Assembly: GCA_016295895.1 (NCBI GenBank)
Contig: JAEDKI010000070.1
Span: 1 to 8,777, forward strand
Direction of reading: 5' to 3'
Source of the DNA: Clostridiaceae bacterium
GTDB lineage: Bacteria; Bacillota; Clostridia; Oscillospirales; Acutalibacteraceae
DNA: 8,777 bases
How positions within the stretch are numbered: position 1 is the stretch's first letter; each line of letters begins with the position of its first letter. The position numbers and the translations under genes are program-made. Below, piece by piece: positions 1 to 6,845 of the stretch. The notes below the pieces were generated by a model. The model had not been told where the DNA came from, did not search any database, and was given only the letters and a program-made list of their open reading frames with translations.

Positions 1-292
1 TCATGGGGCCAATGTATCTATCACTCTTGATATACAATCTCATTGTGATAGTATCACCCGGCTGAACATAACCGTCCGAAAGGACAAGTTCGTCGTCAAC
101 CGTCTCATATGCTTCGGTGCCCAGATAAATGAAGTTATTATACTGAGCTTTAAGTTCTGCATATGACTTAATTGATGATGTGCCCTCCGCAGCGGTTGCC
201 TTGGGGGCAAGAAGATCACCCGCAACAGCGACTGTGCCGAGAAGCATTGCGAAGCAAAGCACTAAGCTGATGACCTTTTTAAATGCGGACAT
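1..292 (-). CDS. Secreted protein, N-terminal part only (signal peptide plus start of an extracellular domain)
   Basis: The gene starts at the ATG at 290-292 and runs off the window edge, leaving 97 residues. A strong AAGGAGG ribosome binding site lies at 300-306, seven bases upstream. The product begins MSAFKKVISLVLCFAMLLG: a short basic segment, a hydrophobic core to about residue 24, then small residues and an Ala-rich stretch (KATAAEG, about 31-37). This is a Sec signal peptide, so the mature protein is exported. The visible mature part includes VQPGDTITMRLYIKSDRYIG. That loosely recalls the first strands of a cohesin or related beta-sandwich domain of Clostridia surface proteins, but too little is present to name a family. 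It is transcribed away from the malic enzyme gene from its own promoter, through a leader with two hairpins. Coding status and export are well supported; function is unknown. Confidence 0.85.
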   Translation of the reverse strand, partial: MSAFKKVISLVLCFAMLLGTVAVAGDLLAPKATAAEGTSSIKSYAELKAQYNNFIYLGTEAYETVDDELVLSDGYVQPGDTITMRLYIKSDRYIGPM

Positions 293-299
293 ATTATTT

Positions 300-306
300 C
301 CTCCTT
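300..306 (-). promoter_or_regulatory. Ribosome binding site of the secreted-protein gene
   Basis: The minus strand reads AAGGAGG here, a near-perfect anti-16S match seven bases before the ATG at 290-292. It fixes the start of a gene that is otherwise cut by the window edge. Confidence 0.85.
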
Positions 307-322
307 AGAATATAGTGTATTT

Positions 323-369
323 GGGGTTATCCTTCCCCGCATCGGAGAGCCGCTTCAAGGCGCTCCAAT
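323..369 (-). other. Two-hairpin 5' leader of the secreted-protein gene
   Basis: Between the promoter and the ribosome binding site the transcript can fold twice. The first hairpin pairs 359-369 with 341-351: eleven positions with one mismatch and one G-U pair, around a seven-base loop. Two bases later, four G and four C (335-338 with 323-326) enclose an eight-base loop. No U-run follows either hairpin, so they do not look like terminators. They may stabilise the mRNA or be part of a regulatory leader. I checked by eye against remembered riboswitch consensus patterns (c-di-GMP-I, THF, ZTP, fluoride) and saw no match. Confidence 0.5.
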
Positions 370-385
370 CCATTTATACCGTCTA

Positions 386-414
386 ATTATCTCACACCAT
401 GAAGTATAAAGCAA
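386..414 (-). promoter_or_regulatory. Probable promoter of the secreted-protein gene
   Basis: On the minus strand a -35-like TTGCTT (409-414) is separated by 17 bases from GATAAT (386-391), which is preceded by TGA as in an extended -10 element. Transcription would start near 379 and give a leader of roughly 87 bases. The -35 is weak, so the call rests mainly on the extended -10 and exact spacing. A 7-base inverted repeat (TTTATAC at 373-379, GTATAAA at 404-410) brackets the -10; it could be an operator or chance. Confidence 0.5.
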
Positions 415-433
415 TAGACAAATTGAATTTTAA

Positions 434-476
434 ACCAAAAAAATCTTTTTTTGTGAAAATACCACAACTTTTAATT
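434..476 (-). terminator. Weak candidate terminator after the malic enzyme gene
   Basis: Just after the malic enzyme stop, the minus strand has TTGTG, a seven-base loop and CACAA, then A-rich sequence and a run of seven T. The stem is only five pairs and the T-run does not follow it directly. Termination here is plausible because the next gene has its own promoter, but the structure is weak. Confidence 0.3.
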
Positions 477-477
477 G

Positions 478-1647
478 TCAGATTCGTGCAATTCCACAAT
501 TCACGGCTGCCTGTGCAACGGCTTTTGCAACCGCAGGACCCACTCTTTCATCAAACGCTTCGGGAAGAATATATTCAGCGCAAAGCTTGTCTTCCGAAAC
601 AAGGCCTGCTATCGCATGGGCGGCGGCAAGCTTCATTTCTTCATTGATGTCGGAGGCTCTGACATCGAGCGCACCTCTGAAAATACCGGGGAACGCAAGA
701 ACATTGTTTATCTGATTCGGGAAATCGCTTCTGCCCGTGCCGACAACCGCCGCACCTGCCGCAAGCGCCTCGTCCGGCATGATTTCGGGAACGGGATTTG
801 CCATCGCCATAACAACGGCGTTTTCAGCCATGGAAGCAATCATTTCTTTGCTTACCAGACCGCCTGCGGAAACGCCGACAAAAACATCTGCTCCCCTCAT
901 GGCATCGGCAAGAGTGCCCGTTATGAGGTTCTTGTTTGTGAACTCGGCAAGCTCCGCAAAAGCGGGGGAAAGCTCCTGGCCTTTACAGATGATTCCCTGC
1001 TTGTCGCTCATGATAATATTCCCTGCACCGCAGGCATGAAGCAATCTTGCAATAGCCGAGCCTGCCGAGCCTGCTCCGCTCATTGCAACCGTGCAGTCCT
1101 CAAGCTTTTTGCCCACGCATCTGAGGGCATTGAGCACTGCGGCAAGCACAACGACAGCCGTTCCGTGCTGATCGTCGTGGAAAACGGGAATATCGCATTT
1201 CTCCTTTAATTTTTTCTCAATTTCGAAGCATCTCGGAGCCGCAATATCTTCAAGGTTTATGCCGCCGAAGCTGCCCGCAAAAAGAGAAACGGCGTTAACA
1301 ATTTCGTCAGTATCCTTTGAGCGGATGCAAAGGGGAATAGCGTCAATATCAGCAAATGCCTTGAACAGCAGGCACTTGCCCTCCATAACGGGCATTCCCG
1401 CTTCGGGGCCGATATCGCCAAGACCCAGAACAGCCGTGCCGTCGGTTATGACGGCTACCGTATTCCATCGGCGGGTCAGCTCGTAGCTTTTGTTAATGTC
1501 CTTCTGAATTTCAAGGCAGGGAGCGGCAACTCCGGGCGTATATGCAAGCGAAAGATCCTGCTTGCTTGCCGCAGAGGCTCTTGCCTTCGTTTCGAGCTTG
1601 CCCTTCCATTCATAATGAAGTCTGAGCGACTCCTTCAAATAATCCAT
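478..1647 (-). CDS. NAD(P)-dependent malic enzyme (oxaloacetate-decarboxylating malate dehydrogenase)
   Basis: This 389-residue cytosolic enzyme oxidatively decarboxylates malate to pyruvate and CO2 while reducing NAD(P)+. The N-terminal malic domain shows AYTPGVA with the catalytic Tyr at 36, MEGKCLLFKAFADIDAIP with the catalytic Lys at 91, and metal ligands Glu133 and Asp134 (NLEDIAAP) plus Asp159 (FHDDQHGTA). A Rossmann domain follows with GAGSAG at 191-196. The substrate-site signature MANPVPEI and the FPNQINNVLAFPGIFRGALD block are both intact. Length matches the short bacterial class (about 400 residues, like B. subtilis YtsJ); the phosphotransacetylase-like C-terminal domain of E. coli MaeB is absent. 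I therefore give no symbol. CGGAG at 1656-1660 places the ATG at 1645-1647. It lies 39 bases after glpK and is probably the last gene of the uxaC-glpK cluster. NAD versus NADP preference cannot be read reliably. Confidence 0.95.
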   Translation of the reverse strand: MDYLKESLRLHYEWKGKLETKARASAASKQDLSLAYTPGVAAPCLEIQKDINKSYELTRRWNTVAVITDGTAVLGLGDIGPEAGMPVMEGKCLLFKAFADIDAIPLCIRSKDTDEIVNAVSLFAGSFGGINLEDIAAPRCFEIEKKLKEKCDIPVFHDDQHGTAVVVLAAVLNALRCVGKKLEDCTVAMSGAGSAGSAIARLLHACGAGNIIMSDKQGIICKGQELSPAFAELAEFTNKNLITGTLADAMRGADVFVGVSAGGLVSKEMIASMAENAVVMAMANPVPEIMPDEALAAGAAVVGTGRSDFPNQINNVLAFPGIFRGALDVRASDINEEMKLAAAHAIAGLVSEDKLCAEYILPEAFDERVGPAVAKAVAQAAVNCGIARI

Positions 1648-1680
1648 TTTAACATCTCCGTTATTGTATATACATTTTAT

Positions 1681-1686
1681 ATTATA
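1681..1686 (-). promoter_or_regulatory. Possible internal -10 element ahead of the malic enzyme gene
   Basis: The minus strand carries TGATATAAT overlapping the end of glpK, an exact extended -10 hexamer. No convincing -35 lies 17 bases upstream (the hexamer there is GCTCAA). It could give the malic enzyme some transcription independent of the uxaC promoter. Confidence 0.3.
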
Positions 1687-3189
1687 TCATTTTGCCCATC
1701 CCTTTGAGCACTCAACCGCACGCTTCCAGCCGTCATACAGCTCGTTTCTGCGTTCAATGCTCATCTGAGGAGTGAATACCTTCTCAACCACACGGTTGTT
1801 CTGTATTTCCTCCGTGCTTTCCCAAAATCCGATTGCAAGGCCTGCAAGATAAGCGGCGCCGAGAGCCGTGGTTTCAACGGTCTTGGGTCGGTTAACGTTG
1901 CATCTTATCATATCCGCCTGAATCTGAAGCATGATATCGCTCACGCTCGCTCCGCCGTCAACACGAAGTTCGGTGAAATCTATTCCCGAATCCGACTTCA
2001 TGGCTTCAAGCAGGTCGGTCATCTGATATGTTATCGCTTCAAGCACGCTTCTTGCAATATGCGCCCTGTTGACTCCCCTTGTCAGCCCGACAATACAGCC
2101 TCTCGCATACATATCCCAATAGGGAGCACCGAGACCCGTGAATGCAGGAACAAAATAAATTCCGTTGGCATCCTCAACGCTTTCTGCAAGCTCGTCACAG
2201 CGCCTTGCGTTGTCAATGAGGTGAACCTCGTCTCTGAGCCATTTTATTACCGAGCCTGCGTTGAATGCAGAGCCTTCGATGGCGTATTCAACCTTGTCGC
2301 CTATTCCCCATGCAACGCCCGTCAGGAGGTTGTTTTTGGATTTTACTCTCTTTTCGCCCGTGTTCATAAGCAGGAAACAGCCCGTGCCGTAGGTGTTCTT
2401 CGCCTGACCCGGTTCAAAACAGCCCTGGCCGAAAAGTGCGGCGGGCTGATCTCCGATTGCTCCGCAGATGGGAATGCCCTCTAAGAATTCAAGGCCGAGT
2501 ATTCCTTTTGAAACTCTGCCGTAAATCTTGCTTGAGGGAACGGGTTCGGGAAGAATGGACATCGGAATGCCGAGCTTGTCACATAGGAATTTATCCCAGC
2601 AGAGGTTGTCAACATCAAACAGCATTGTTCTTGATGCGTTTGAATAATCCGTAACATGAACACTTCCGCCCGTCAGATTCCAGATAAGCCAGGTCTCGAC
2701 CGTTCCGAAAAGCAGTCTGCCCTCCTCGGCGAGCTTCATTGCTCCCGGCACATTGTCAAGCACCCATTTAATTTTGGTTGCGGAAAAATATGCGTCGATA
2801 AGCAGGCCGGTTTTTTCTTTTATGTAATCTTCAAGCCCCTCTGCTTTTAGCTGTTCGCAATATTCCGCCGTTCTGCGGCACTGCCAGACAATGGCGTTAT
2901 ATACCGGCTTGCCCGTCTGCCTGTCCCAGAGAATCGTTGTTTCACGCTGATTGGTTATGCCGATTCCCGCAATGTCGCAAGGATTGATGCCACTGCTGAG
3001 AACGCAGGCAGAAACCGCTTGAAACTGGCTGTAGAGAATTGAAATCGGGTCATGCTCAACCCAGCCCGCCTGAGGATAAATCTGCTCAAATTCATTCTGA
3101 GCCTTGCTGACGATGTTGCCTTTTTTGTCAAAAATTATCGCTCTTGAACTTGTCGTGCCCTGATCCAGCGCCAAAACATATTTCGCCAT
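1687..3189 (-). CDS. glpK: Glycerol kinase
   Basis: The product phosphorylates glycerol to sn-glycerol-3-phosphate with ATP in the cytosol. It is a 500-residue FGGY-family sugar kinase; E. coli GlpK has 502. The ATP-binding DQGTTSSRAIIFD is at 9-21. Glycerol-contacting residues are Arg82/Glu83 (TNQRETT), Tyr134 (IDAYFSATK) and Asp247 (AIGDQPAALFGQ). The FGGY signature TGLGAPYWDMYARG is near 354-367, and VDGGASVSDIMLQIQAD carries the C-terminal phosphate loop. The reading frame opens at a TTG (3196-3198), but AAAGG directly abuts that codon; the ATG at 3187-3189 has proper spacing and gives the usual MAKYVLALDQGT start. The gene begins 15 bases after the uxaC stop, so co-transcription is very likely. 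The loop at about 224-237, where Enterococcus and Bacillus enzymes carry the histidine phosphorylated by the PTS protein HPr, has no histidine. No glpF, glpD or glpO lies in the window. Confidence 0.96.
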   Translation of the reverse strand: MAKYVLALDQGTTSSRAIIFDKKGNIVSKAQNEFEQIYPQAGWVEHDPISILYSQFQAVSACVLSSGINPCDIAGIGITNQRETTILWDRQTGKPVYNAIVWQCRRTAEYCEQLKAEGLEDYIKEKTGLLIDAYFSATKIKWVLDNVPGAMKLAEEGRLLFGTVETWLIWNLTGGSVHVTDYSNASRTMLFDVDNLCWDKFLCDKLGIPMSILPEPVPSSKIYGRVSKGILGLEFLEGIPICGAIGDQPAALFGQGCFEPGQAKNTYGTGCFLLMNTGEKRVKSKNNLLTGVAWGIGDKVEYAIEGSAFNAGSVIKWLRDEVHLIDNARRCDELAESVEDANGIYFVPAFTGLGAPYWDMYARGCIVGLTRGVNRAHIARSVLEAITYQMTDLLEAMKSDSGIDFTELRVDGGASVSDIMLQIQADMIRCNVNRPKTVETTALGAAYLAGLAIGFWESTEEIQNNRVVEKVFTPQMSIERRNELYDGWKRAVECSKGWAK

Positions 3190-3204
3190 TGCCTTCAACC
3201 TTTC

Positions 3205-4608
3205 TTATTTTATTCCGAAGTATTTTATTGCATTATTATATGAAATATCTTCAGCAATCTTGCAAAGGGCTTCCTCATCATAGGGATAAAGCCCCTCGGC
3301 AACCATATCGCCGAGCAGTCCGCACATGATTCTGCGGAAATATTCGTGCCTCGGATAAGACAGGAACGAGCGTGAATCCGTTACCATGCCAACGAATTTG
3401 CCGATTGCGCCGAGATTTGCAAGCGCTTTCATCTGCTCTCTCATGCCGTCAATATTGTCATTGAACCACCATGCCGAGCCGAACTGAATCTTGCTTTCCG
3501 CCTCGCTGCTCTGGAAATTGCCGAGCATCGAGCCGAGAACATAATTATCTTTTGGATTTATTGTGAACAGAATCGTTCTGGGCAGAACGCCTTTGACTGC
3601 AAGGCTGTCAAGGAATCTTGAAAGCTTTTCGGCAATCTCTCTGTCGCCGACGGAGTCAAAGCCCGTGTCGGGGCCGAGTTTATTGAACATTGCGGTGTTA
3701 TTGTTTCTGATCGGTCCGATATGAAGCTCCATGCCCCAGCCTCTCTTTGAATACTCCCCGGCAAGGCAAGAAAGCAAAGCGGTCTTGAATTTATCCGCCT
3801 GCTCAACGGTTACATCTGCGCCGCTCTTTGCCGAAGCGAAAATATCTTCAAGCTCGCTGTCGGTTGCTTCCTCATAGGGAACATAGAGGAACGCATGGTC
3901 GCTTGCACGGCAGCCCATCGAAGCGAAAAACTCAATTCTGTCTTTCAGAACATCGCAGAGCTGTGCAAAGCCGTTTATCTCCTTGCCTGCGGTTTTTTCC
4001 ATTGCGGAAAGCCACGGTCTCCATGAGGGGAGGTCGATTCCGAGAGCCTTGTCGGGTCTGAACGCAGGCAGAACCTTGCATTTGAAGCTCTTATCTTCTG
4101 CGATAAGCTTGTGATATTCAAGGCTGTCGGCGGGGTCGTCGGTAGTGCAAAGATGAGAAACATTGGATTTCTCGATAAGCTCTCTCGGGGTGAAGCCGCC
4201 CGCTTTGATTGCCGCATTAGCCTTTTCCCAGACGGTATCGGCGGTTTTTTCGCTGAGAATCTCGTTAATTCCGAAATATCTTCTCAGCTCAAGGTGACAC
4301 CAATGATACATCGGGTTGCCGATAAGATTCGGCATAATTGAGGCGAACGCCTTGAATTTTTCATATCCGCTTGCATCGCCCGTTATATATTTTTCTTCAA
4401 CGCCGCACGAACGCATGGCACGCCATTTATAATGGTCGCCCGCAAGCCACAGCCATGCTATATCCTCGGGCTGTTTGTTCTCATAAATTTCTTTGGGTGA
4501 AAGATGGCAATGCCAATCAAAAATCGGCATTTTATCCGCCGCCTCAAACATTTTAACGGCGGGCTCGCTGTTCAGCAAAAAATCCTTGCCCATAAACTCT
4601 TTTATCAT
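3205..4608 (-). CDS. uxaC: Uronate (glucuronate/galacturonate) isomerase
   Basis: This cytosolic enzyme isomerises D-glucuronate to D-fructuronate and D-galacturonate to D-tagaturonate, the first step of hexuronate breakdown. It is an amidohydrolase-superfamily TIM barrel; 467 residues compares with 470 for E. coli UxaC. Visible family features are FDWHCHLSP with metal-binding His33 and His35, the LWLAGDHYKWRAMR segment (about 53-66), LELRRYFGI (about 106-114), FGSAWWFNDN, and VTDSRSFLSYPRHEYFRR near the C terminus. The frame stays open to 4671. I chose the ATG at 4606-4608 because GGGAGG (4618-4623) is correctly spaced, the promoter overlaps the longer version, and the product then starts MIKEFMGKDFLL, as is typical. 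It heads a cluster with glpK and the malic enzyme. The usual partners (uxuA, uxuB, uxaB, kdgK, kdgA) are not in the window, so later steps must be encoded elsewhere. Confidence 0.96.
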   Translation of the reverse strand: MIKEFMGKDFLLNSEPAVKMFEAADKMPIFDWHCHLSPKEIYENKQPEDIAWLWLAGDHYKWRAMRSCGVEEKYITGDASGYEKFKAFASIMPNLIGNPMYHWCHLELRRYFGINEILSEKTADTVWEKANAAIKAGGFTPRELIEKSNVSHLCTTDDPADSLEYHKLIAEDKSFKCKVLPAFRPDKALGIDLPSWRPWLSAMEKTAGKEINGFAQLCDVLKDRIEFFASMGCRASDHAFLYVPYEEATDSELEDIFASAKSGADVTVEQADKFKTALLSCLAGEYSKRGWGMELHIGPIRNNNTAMFNKLGPDTGFDSVGDREIAEKLSRFLDSLAVKGVLPRTILFTINPKDNYVLGSMLGNFQSSEAESKIQFGSAWWFNDNIDGMREQMKALANLGAIGKFVGMVTDSRSFLSYPRHEYFRRIMCGLLGDMVAEGLYPYDEEALCKIAEDISYNNAIKYFGIK

Positions 4609-4617
4609 TACAGGGTA

Positions 4618-4623
4618 CCTCCC
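4618..4623 (-). promoter_or_regulatory. Ribosome binding site that sets the uxaC start
   Basis: The minus strand reads GGGAGG nine bases before the ATG at 4606-4608. None of the earlier in-frame ATG codons (up to 4671) lies on a transcript from the likely promoter, so this site decides the start. Confidence 0.8.
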
Positions 4624-4643
4624 AAGCATATTTTTACATATTA

Positions 4644-4671
4644 ATTTTAACATATATTTTAATATTTGCAA
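4644..4671 (-). promoter_or_regulatory. Promoter of the uxaC-glpK-malic enzyme cluster
   Basis: On the minus strand TTGCAA (4666-4671) is followed after 16 bases by TAAAAT (4644-4649), with TGT just before it as an extended -10. Transcription would start near 4637, about 29 bases before the uxaC ATG. The site lies just past the terminators of the upstream regulator gene. I see no clear operator repeat around it. Confidence 0.6.
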
Positions 4672-4682
4672 GCAAAAAGGGC

Positions 4683-4710
4683 AAAAAAATATCCGACTGT
4701 AAAATCGGAT
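4683..4710 (-). terminator. Second (distal) terminator after the HTH gene
   Basis: The minus strand forms ATCCGA, an eight-base loop and TCGGAT, followed by one A and seven T (4683-4689). Stem arms are 4705-4710 and 4691-4696. The stem is short but perfectly paired and the U-run follows at once. It is a back-up to the stronger hairpin just upstream. Confidence 0.6.
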
Positions 4711-4713
4711 TAT

Positions 4714-4753
4714 AAAAAGGGCGAAGGCTCACCCGCATAACGGATGAGCCTTC
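4714..4753 (-). terminator. Strong intrinsic terminator of the HTH regulator gene
   Basis: A nine-pair stem (4745-4753 with 4723-4731) continues after one mismatch into three more G-C-rich pairs around a five-base loop. On the minus strand it is followed by GCCC and five T (4714-4718). It lies about 40 bases past the stop codon at 4794-4796. In the other direction there is no T-run, so it acts mainly on the minus strand. Confidence 0.8.
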
Positions 4754-4793
4754 TTGAGGAGTTGTATATAAGAGGGTAAGTAGTGGTCAAAAA

Positions 4794-5042
4794 TTATTCG
4801 TCAACGCCGAGAAGCTCGTTAACTGTCATACCGAGAACCTCGGAAAGAGCCTTGAGCTCAAAATCGGTAACATAACGGAGCTGACCTTCAAGCTTTGAAA
4901 GGCCTGATGCGTTGAGGTCGATTCCTTTAATCTGAAGCTGAGTGAGAAGATCCTTCTGCTTCATGTTGATTGCCTTGCGTCTTGCTTCAATCTTTGCGCC
5001 GACGATGTTTCTGTCGCCGAGTGCCTGCTTTCTGATTCTCAT
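4794..5042 (-). CDS. Small Cro/CI-type (XRE family) helix-turn-helix protein
   Basis: The product has 82 residues and is almost entirely one DNA-binding domain. After a short basic start (MRIRKQALGDRN), residues about 13-80 form an XRE fold: KIEARRKAINMKQKDLLTQL supplies the first two helices, the recognition region is NASGLSKLEGQ (about 44-54), and FELKALSEVLGMTVNELLG closes the bundle. No sensor, protease or oligomerisation domain is attached. The start has AGGAGG at 5052-5057, nine bases upstream of the ATG. It is a single-gene unit, with its own promoter about 100 bases upstream and two terminators behind it. Stand-alone proteins of this kind are common in Clostridia chromosomes and their targets are usually unknown. 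It may act on itself or on neighbouring genes, but nothing in the sequence links it to the uronate cluster. There are no phage or toxin genes next to it. Confidence 0.85.
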   Translation of the reverse strand: MRIRKQALGDRNIVGAKIEARRKAINMKQKDLLTQLQIKGIDLNASGLSKLEGQLRYVTDFELKALSEVLGMTVNELLGVDE

Positions 5043-5150
5043 AGTCTTTTGCCTCCTAAATTTTCAACTGAATGGCGTCGAAAAATATACGCTCTGTATA
5101 ATCAGAATCAAAATCATCGCTGATTAACACAATCTCTGTTGATATTTGAC

Positions 5151-5179
5151 ATTCTATCATACTTTTCCGAAAAATGCAA
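5151..5179 (-). promoter_or_regulatory. Promoter of the HTH regulator gene
   Basis: The minus strand has TTGCAT (5174-5179), a 17-base spacer and TAGAAT (5151-5156), with TGA before it as an extended -10. Transcription would start near 5144 and give a leader of about 100 bases. Within that leader lies a 5-base inverted repeat (TATAC 5086-5090, GTATA 5096-5100), a conceivable operator half-site pair. Confidence 0.65.
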
Positions 5180-5321
5180 CTGTTTTTTGTGATTTTTTAA
5201 AAACATTTTTAATTTTACATTTTTTTAACATATCGCCGACTTTTCGGCAACATTTCGCCGTTTTTTCGCTATTCAGCAAACCTCGGCGCCACAGGATTAA
5301 AAAATTTGTTTGATATGTATA
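5180..5321. other. AT-rich stretch between divergent promoters
   Basis: The 354 bases between the HTH gene and pncB hold their two divergent promoters. The middle part has A/T runs and short repeats of TCGCCG/CGGC around 5232-5270, which can form small four- to five-pair hairpins, one followed by six T on the plus strand. No gene lies upstream for such a terminator to serve. I see no coding potential, riboswitch or operator that I can name. Confidence 0.4.
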
Positions 5322-5350
5322 TTGTAAAATAATTTCAAATGATTCATAAT
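5322..5350 (+). promoter_or_regulatory. Promoter of pncB
   Basis: TTGTAA (5322-5327), a 17-base spacer and CATAAT (5345-5350) fit a sigma-A promoter. Transcription would start near 5357, leaving a leader of about 40 bases with AAAGGA at 5382-5387 before the ATG. The region is AT-rich, so neighbouring hexamers could be used instead. Confidence 0.5.
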
Positions 5351-5396
5351 AATATCACTTCCCGGCGAATAATTCAATAAAAAAGGAATAATAAAT

Positions 5397-6845
5397 ATGA
5401 ATATTTCAAACCCTCAGCGCAATCTCACAATGCTGACCGATTTTTACGAGCTGACAATGGCAAACGGCTACTTCAAAAACGGCTTTAAGGATACCGTTGC
5501 ATATTTTGATATGTTTTTCAGAAAGGTTCCCGATGACGGCGGCTTTGTCATCATGGCAGGCGTTGAACAGCTTGTTGAATACCTTTCCGATCTGAAATTC
5601 ACCAAAGAAGATATTGAATATCTCCGTGGCAAGGGCTTCAACGAGGAATTCCTTGATTATCTTGCAAACTTTAAATTTGCCTGCGATGTCTGGGCTGTTC
5701 CCGAGGGAACTCCGATTTTCCCCGGTGAGCCGATAGTCAAGGTCAAGGGTCCCGTTATTCAGGCGCAGTTTGTTGAAACGATGGTTCTGCTCTGCATAAA
5801 TCATCAGAGCCTTATCGCAACAAAGGCAAACAGAGTCAGCAGAGCCGCTCAGGGCAGAGCAGTTATGGAGTTCGGCTCAAGGCGTGCTCAGGGAGCAGAC
5901 GGCGCAATCTACGGCGCAAGGGCAGCTTATATCGGCGGCTGTGCGGGAACGGCATGCACGATAACCGACGAGATGTTCGGAGTTCCCGCTCTCGGAACTA
6001 TGGCTCACAGCTGGGTTCAGCTTTTTGACAGCGAGCTTGACGCATTCAAGGCATACGCAAGGGAATATCCCGACAGCTGCACTCTGCTCGTTGACACCTA
6101 TAATGTTCTCAAATCGGGCATTCCCAACGCAATCAAGACCTTTGACGAGGTTCTCGCTCCGATGGGCAAACGCCCCAAGGGCATACGCATTGACAGCGGT
6201 GATATCACCTATCTTTCACGCAAGGCGAGAAAGATTCTTGACGAAGCAGGCTATCCCGACTGCGCCATCGTCGCTTCAAACTCTCTTGACGAATATATAA
6301 TCAGAGACATGCTGCTTCAGGGCGCAAAGGTTGACTCCTTCGGCGTCGGCGAAAAGCTCATCACATCTTCGTCAAGCCCCGTTCTCGGCGGAGTTTATAA
6401 GCTCTGCGCAGTTGAAAAGGACGGAGAAATTATTCCGAAAATCAAGCTGAGCGAGAATGTTCAGAAGATAACGACCCCCGGCAACAAGAGGGCTTACAGA
6501 CTTTTTGACAAGGAAAGCGGCAAGGCGATTGCCGATGTTATCGCACTTGCGAGCGAAACGATTGACGAGACCAAGCCCTATGAGCTTTTTGACCCCGACT
6601 ACACATGGAAACGCAAAACGGTTGAAAATTTTGCCGTCAGAGAGCTTCTTGAGCCGCTGTTCAGCAAAGGAAAATGCGTATTTGAGAAAAAGAGCATTGA
6701 CGAAATCAAAAAATACTGTGCGGAACAGGTTGACACGCTCTGGGACGAGGTTACGAGATTTGAAAATCCGCATAATTATTATGTTGACCTCTCTCAGCCG
6801 CTTTGGGATCTCAAGCATGAAATGCTCAGCAAAAACGGAAAATAA
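5397..6845 (+). CDS. pncB: Nicotinate phosphoribosyltransferase
   Basis: This cytosolic enzyme joins nicotinate to PRPP, driven by ATP, to give nicotinate mononucleotide and pyrophosphate. It is the first committed step of the Preiss-Handler route to NAD. The 482 residues match the Gram-positive type (about 490 in B. subtilis). Landmarks: LTDFYELTMANGYF at 13-26, YFDMFFRKVPDDGGF near 36-50, MEFGSRRAQGADGAIYGARAAYIGG near 157-181, and GTMAHSWVQ at 200-208, whose His204 corresponds to the histidine phosphorylated during the ATP-coupled cycle. The phosphate-binding IRIDSGD is at 263-269 and DSFGVGEKLITS at 313-324. The C-terminal third is full length and ends in NPHNYYVDLSQPLWDLKHEML. AAAGGA sits nine bases before the ATG. 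The gene is alone on its strand, with a regulator gene diverging upstream and a small membrane-protein gene converging downstream. No other NAD-synthesis gene is visible. Confidence 0.97.
   Translation: MNISNPQRNLTMLTDFYELTMANGYFKNGFKDTVAYFDMFFRKVPDDGGFVIMAGVEQLVEYLSDLKFTKEDIEYLRGKGFNEEFLDYLANFKFACDVWAVPEGTPIFPGEPIVKVKGPVIQAQFVETMVLLCINHQSLIATKANRVSRAAQGRAVMEFGSRRAQGADGAIYGARAAYIGGCAGTACTITDEMFGVPALGTMAHSWVQLFDSELDAFKAYAREYPDSCTLLVDTYNVLKSGIPNAIKTFDEVLAPMGKRPKGIRIDSGDITYLSRKARKILDEAGYPDCAIVASNSLDEYIIRDMLLQGAKVDSFGVGEKLITSSSSPVLGGVYKLCAVEKDGEIIPKIKLSENVQKITTPGNKRAYRLFDKESGKAIADVIALASETIDETKPYELFDPDYTWKRKTVENFAVRELLEPLFSKGKCVFEKKSIDEIKKYCAEQVDTLWDEVTRFENPHNYYVDLSQPLWDLKHEMLSKNGK

Noticed and set aside
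475..1209. Plus-strand open frame of 244 codons
   Set aside because: It lies antisense to the malic enzyme gene, whose catalytic motifs are all intact; the translated product is rich in Cys, His and Arg with no family likeness, typical of a shadow frame.
3190..3198. TTG start for glycerol kinase, three codons upstream
   Set aside because: AAAGG directly touches the TTG, leaving no spacing, while the ATG at 3187-3189 is well spaced and gives the standard GlpK N terminus.
4609..4671. Longer uronate isomerase with 21 extra residues
   Set aside because: The extension overlaps the promoter, and the GGGAGG site is placed for the ATG at 4606-4608.
4794..5042. The HTH gene as a phage repressor or antitoxin
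   Set aside because: No phage, integrase or toxin gene lies beside it; it has its own promoter and terminators as a stand-alone chromosomal gene.
5232..5270. Short TCGCCG/CGGC repeats as a terminator or repeat element
   Set aside because: Stems are only four to five pairs, copies are imperfect and there is no upstream plus-strand gene to terminate.
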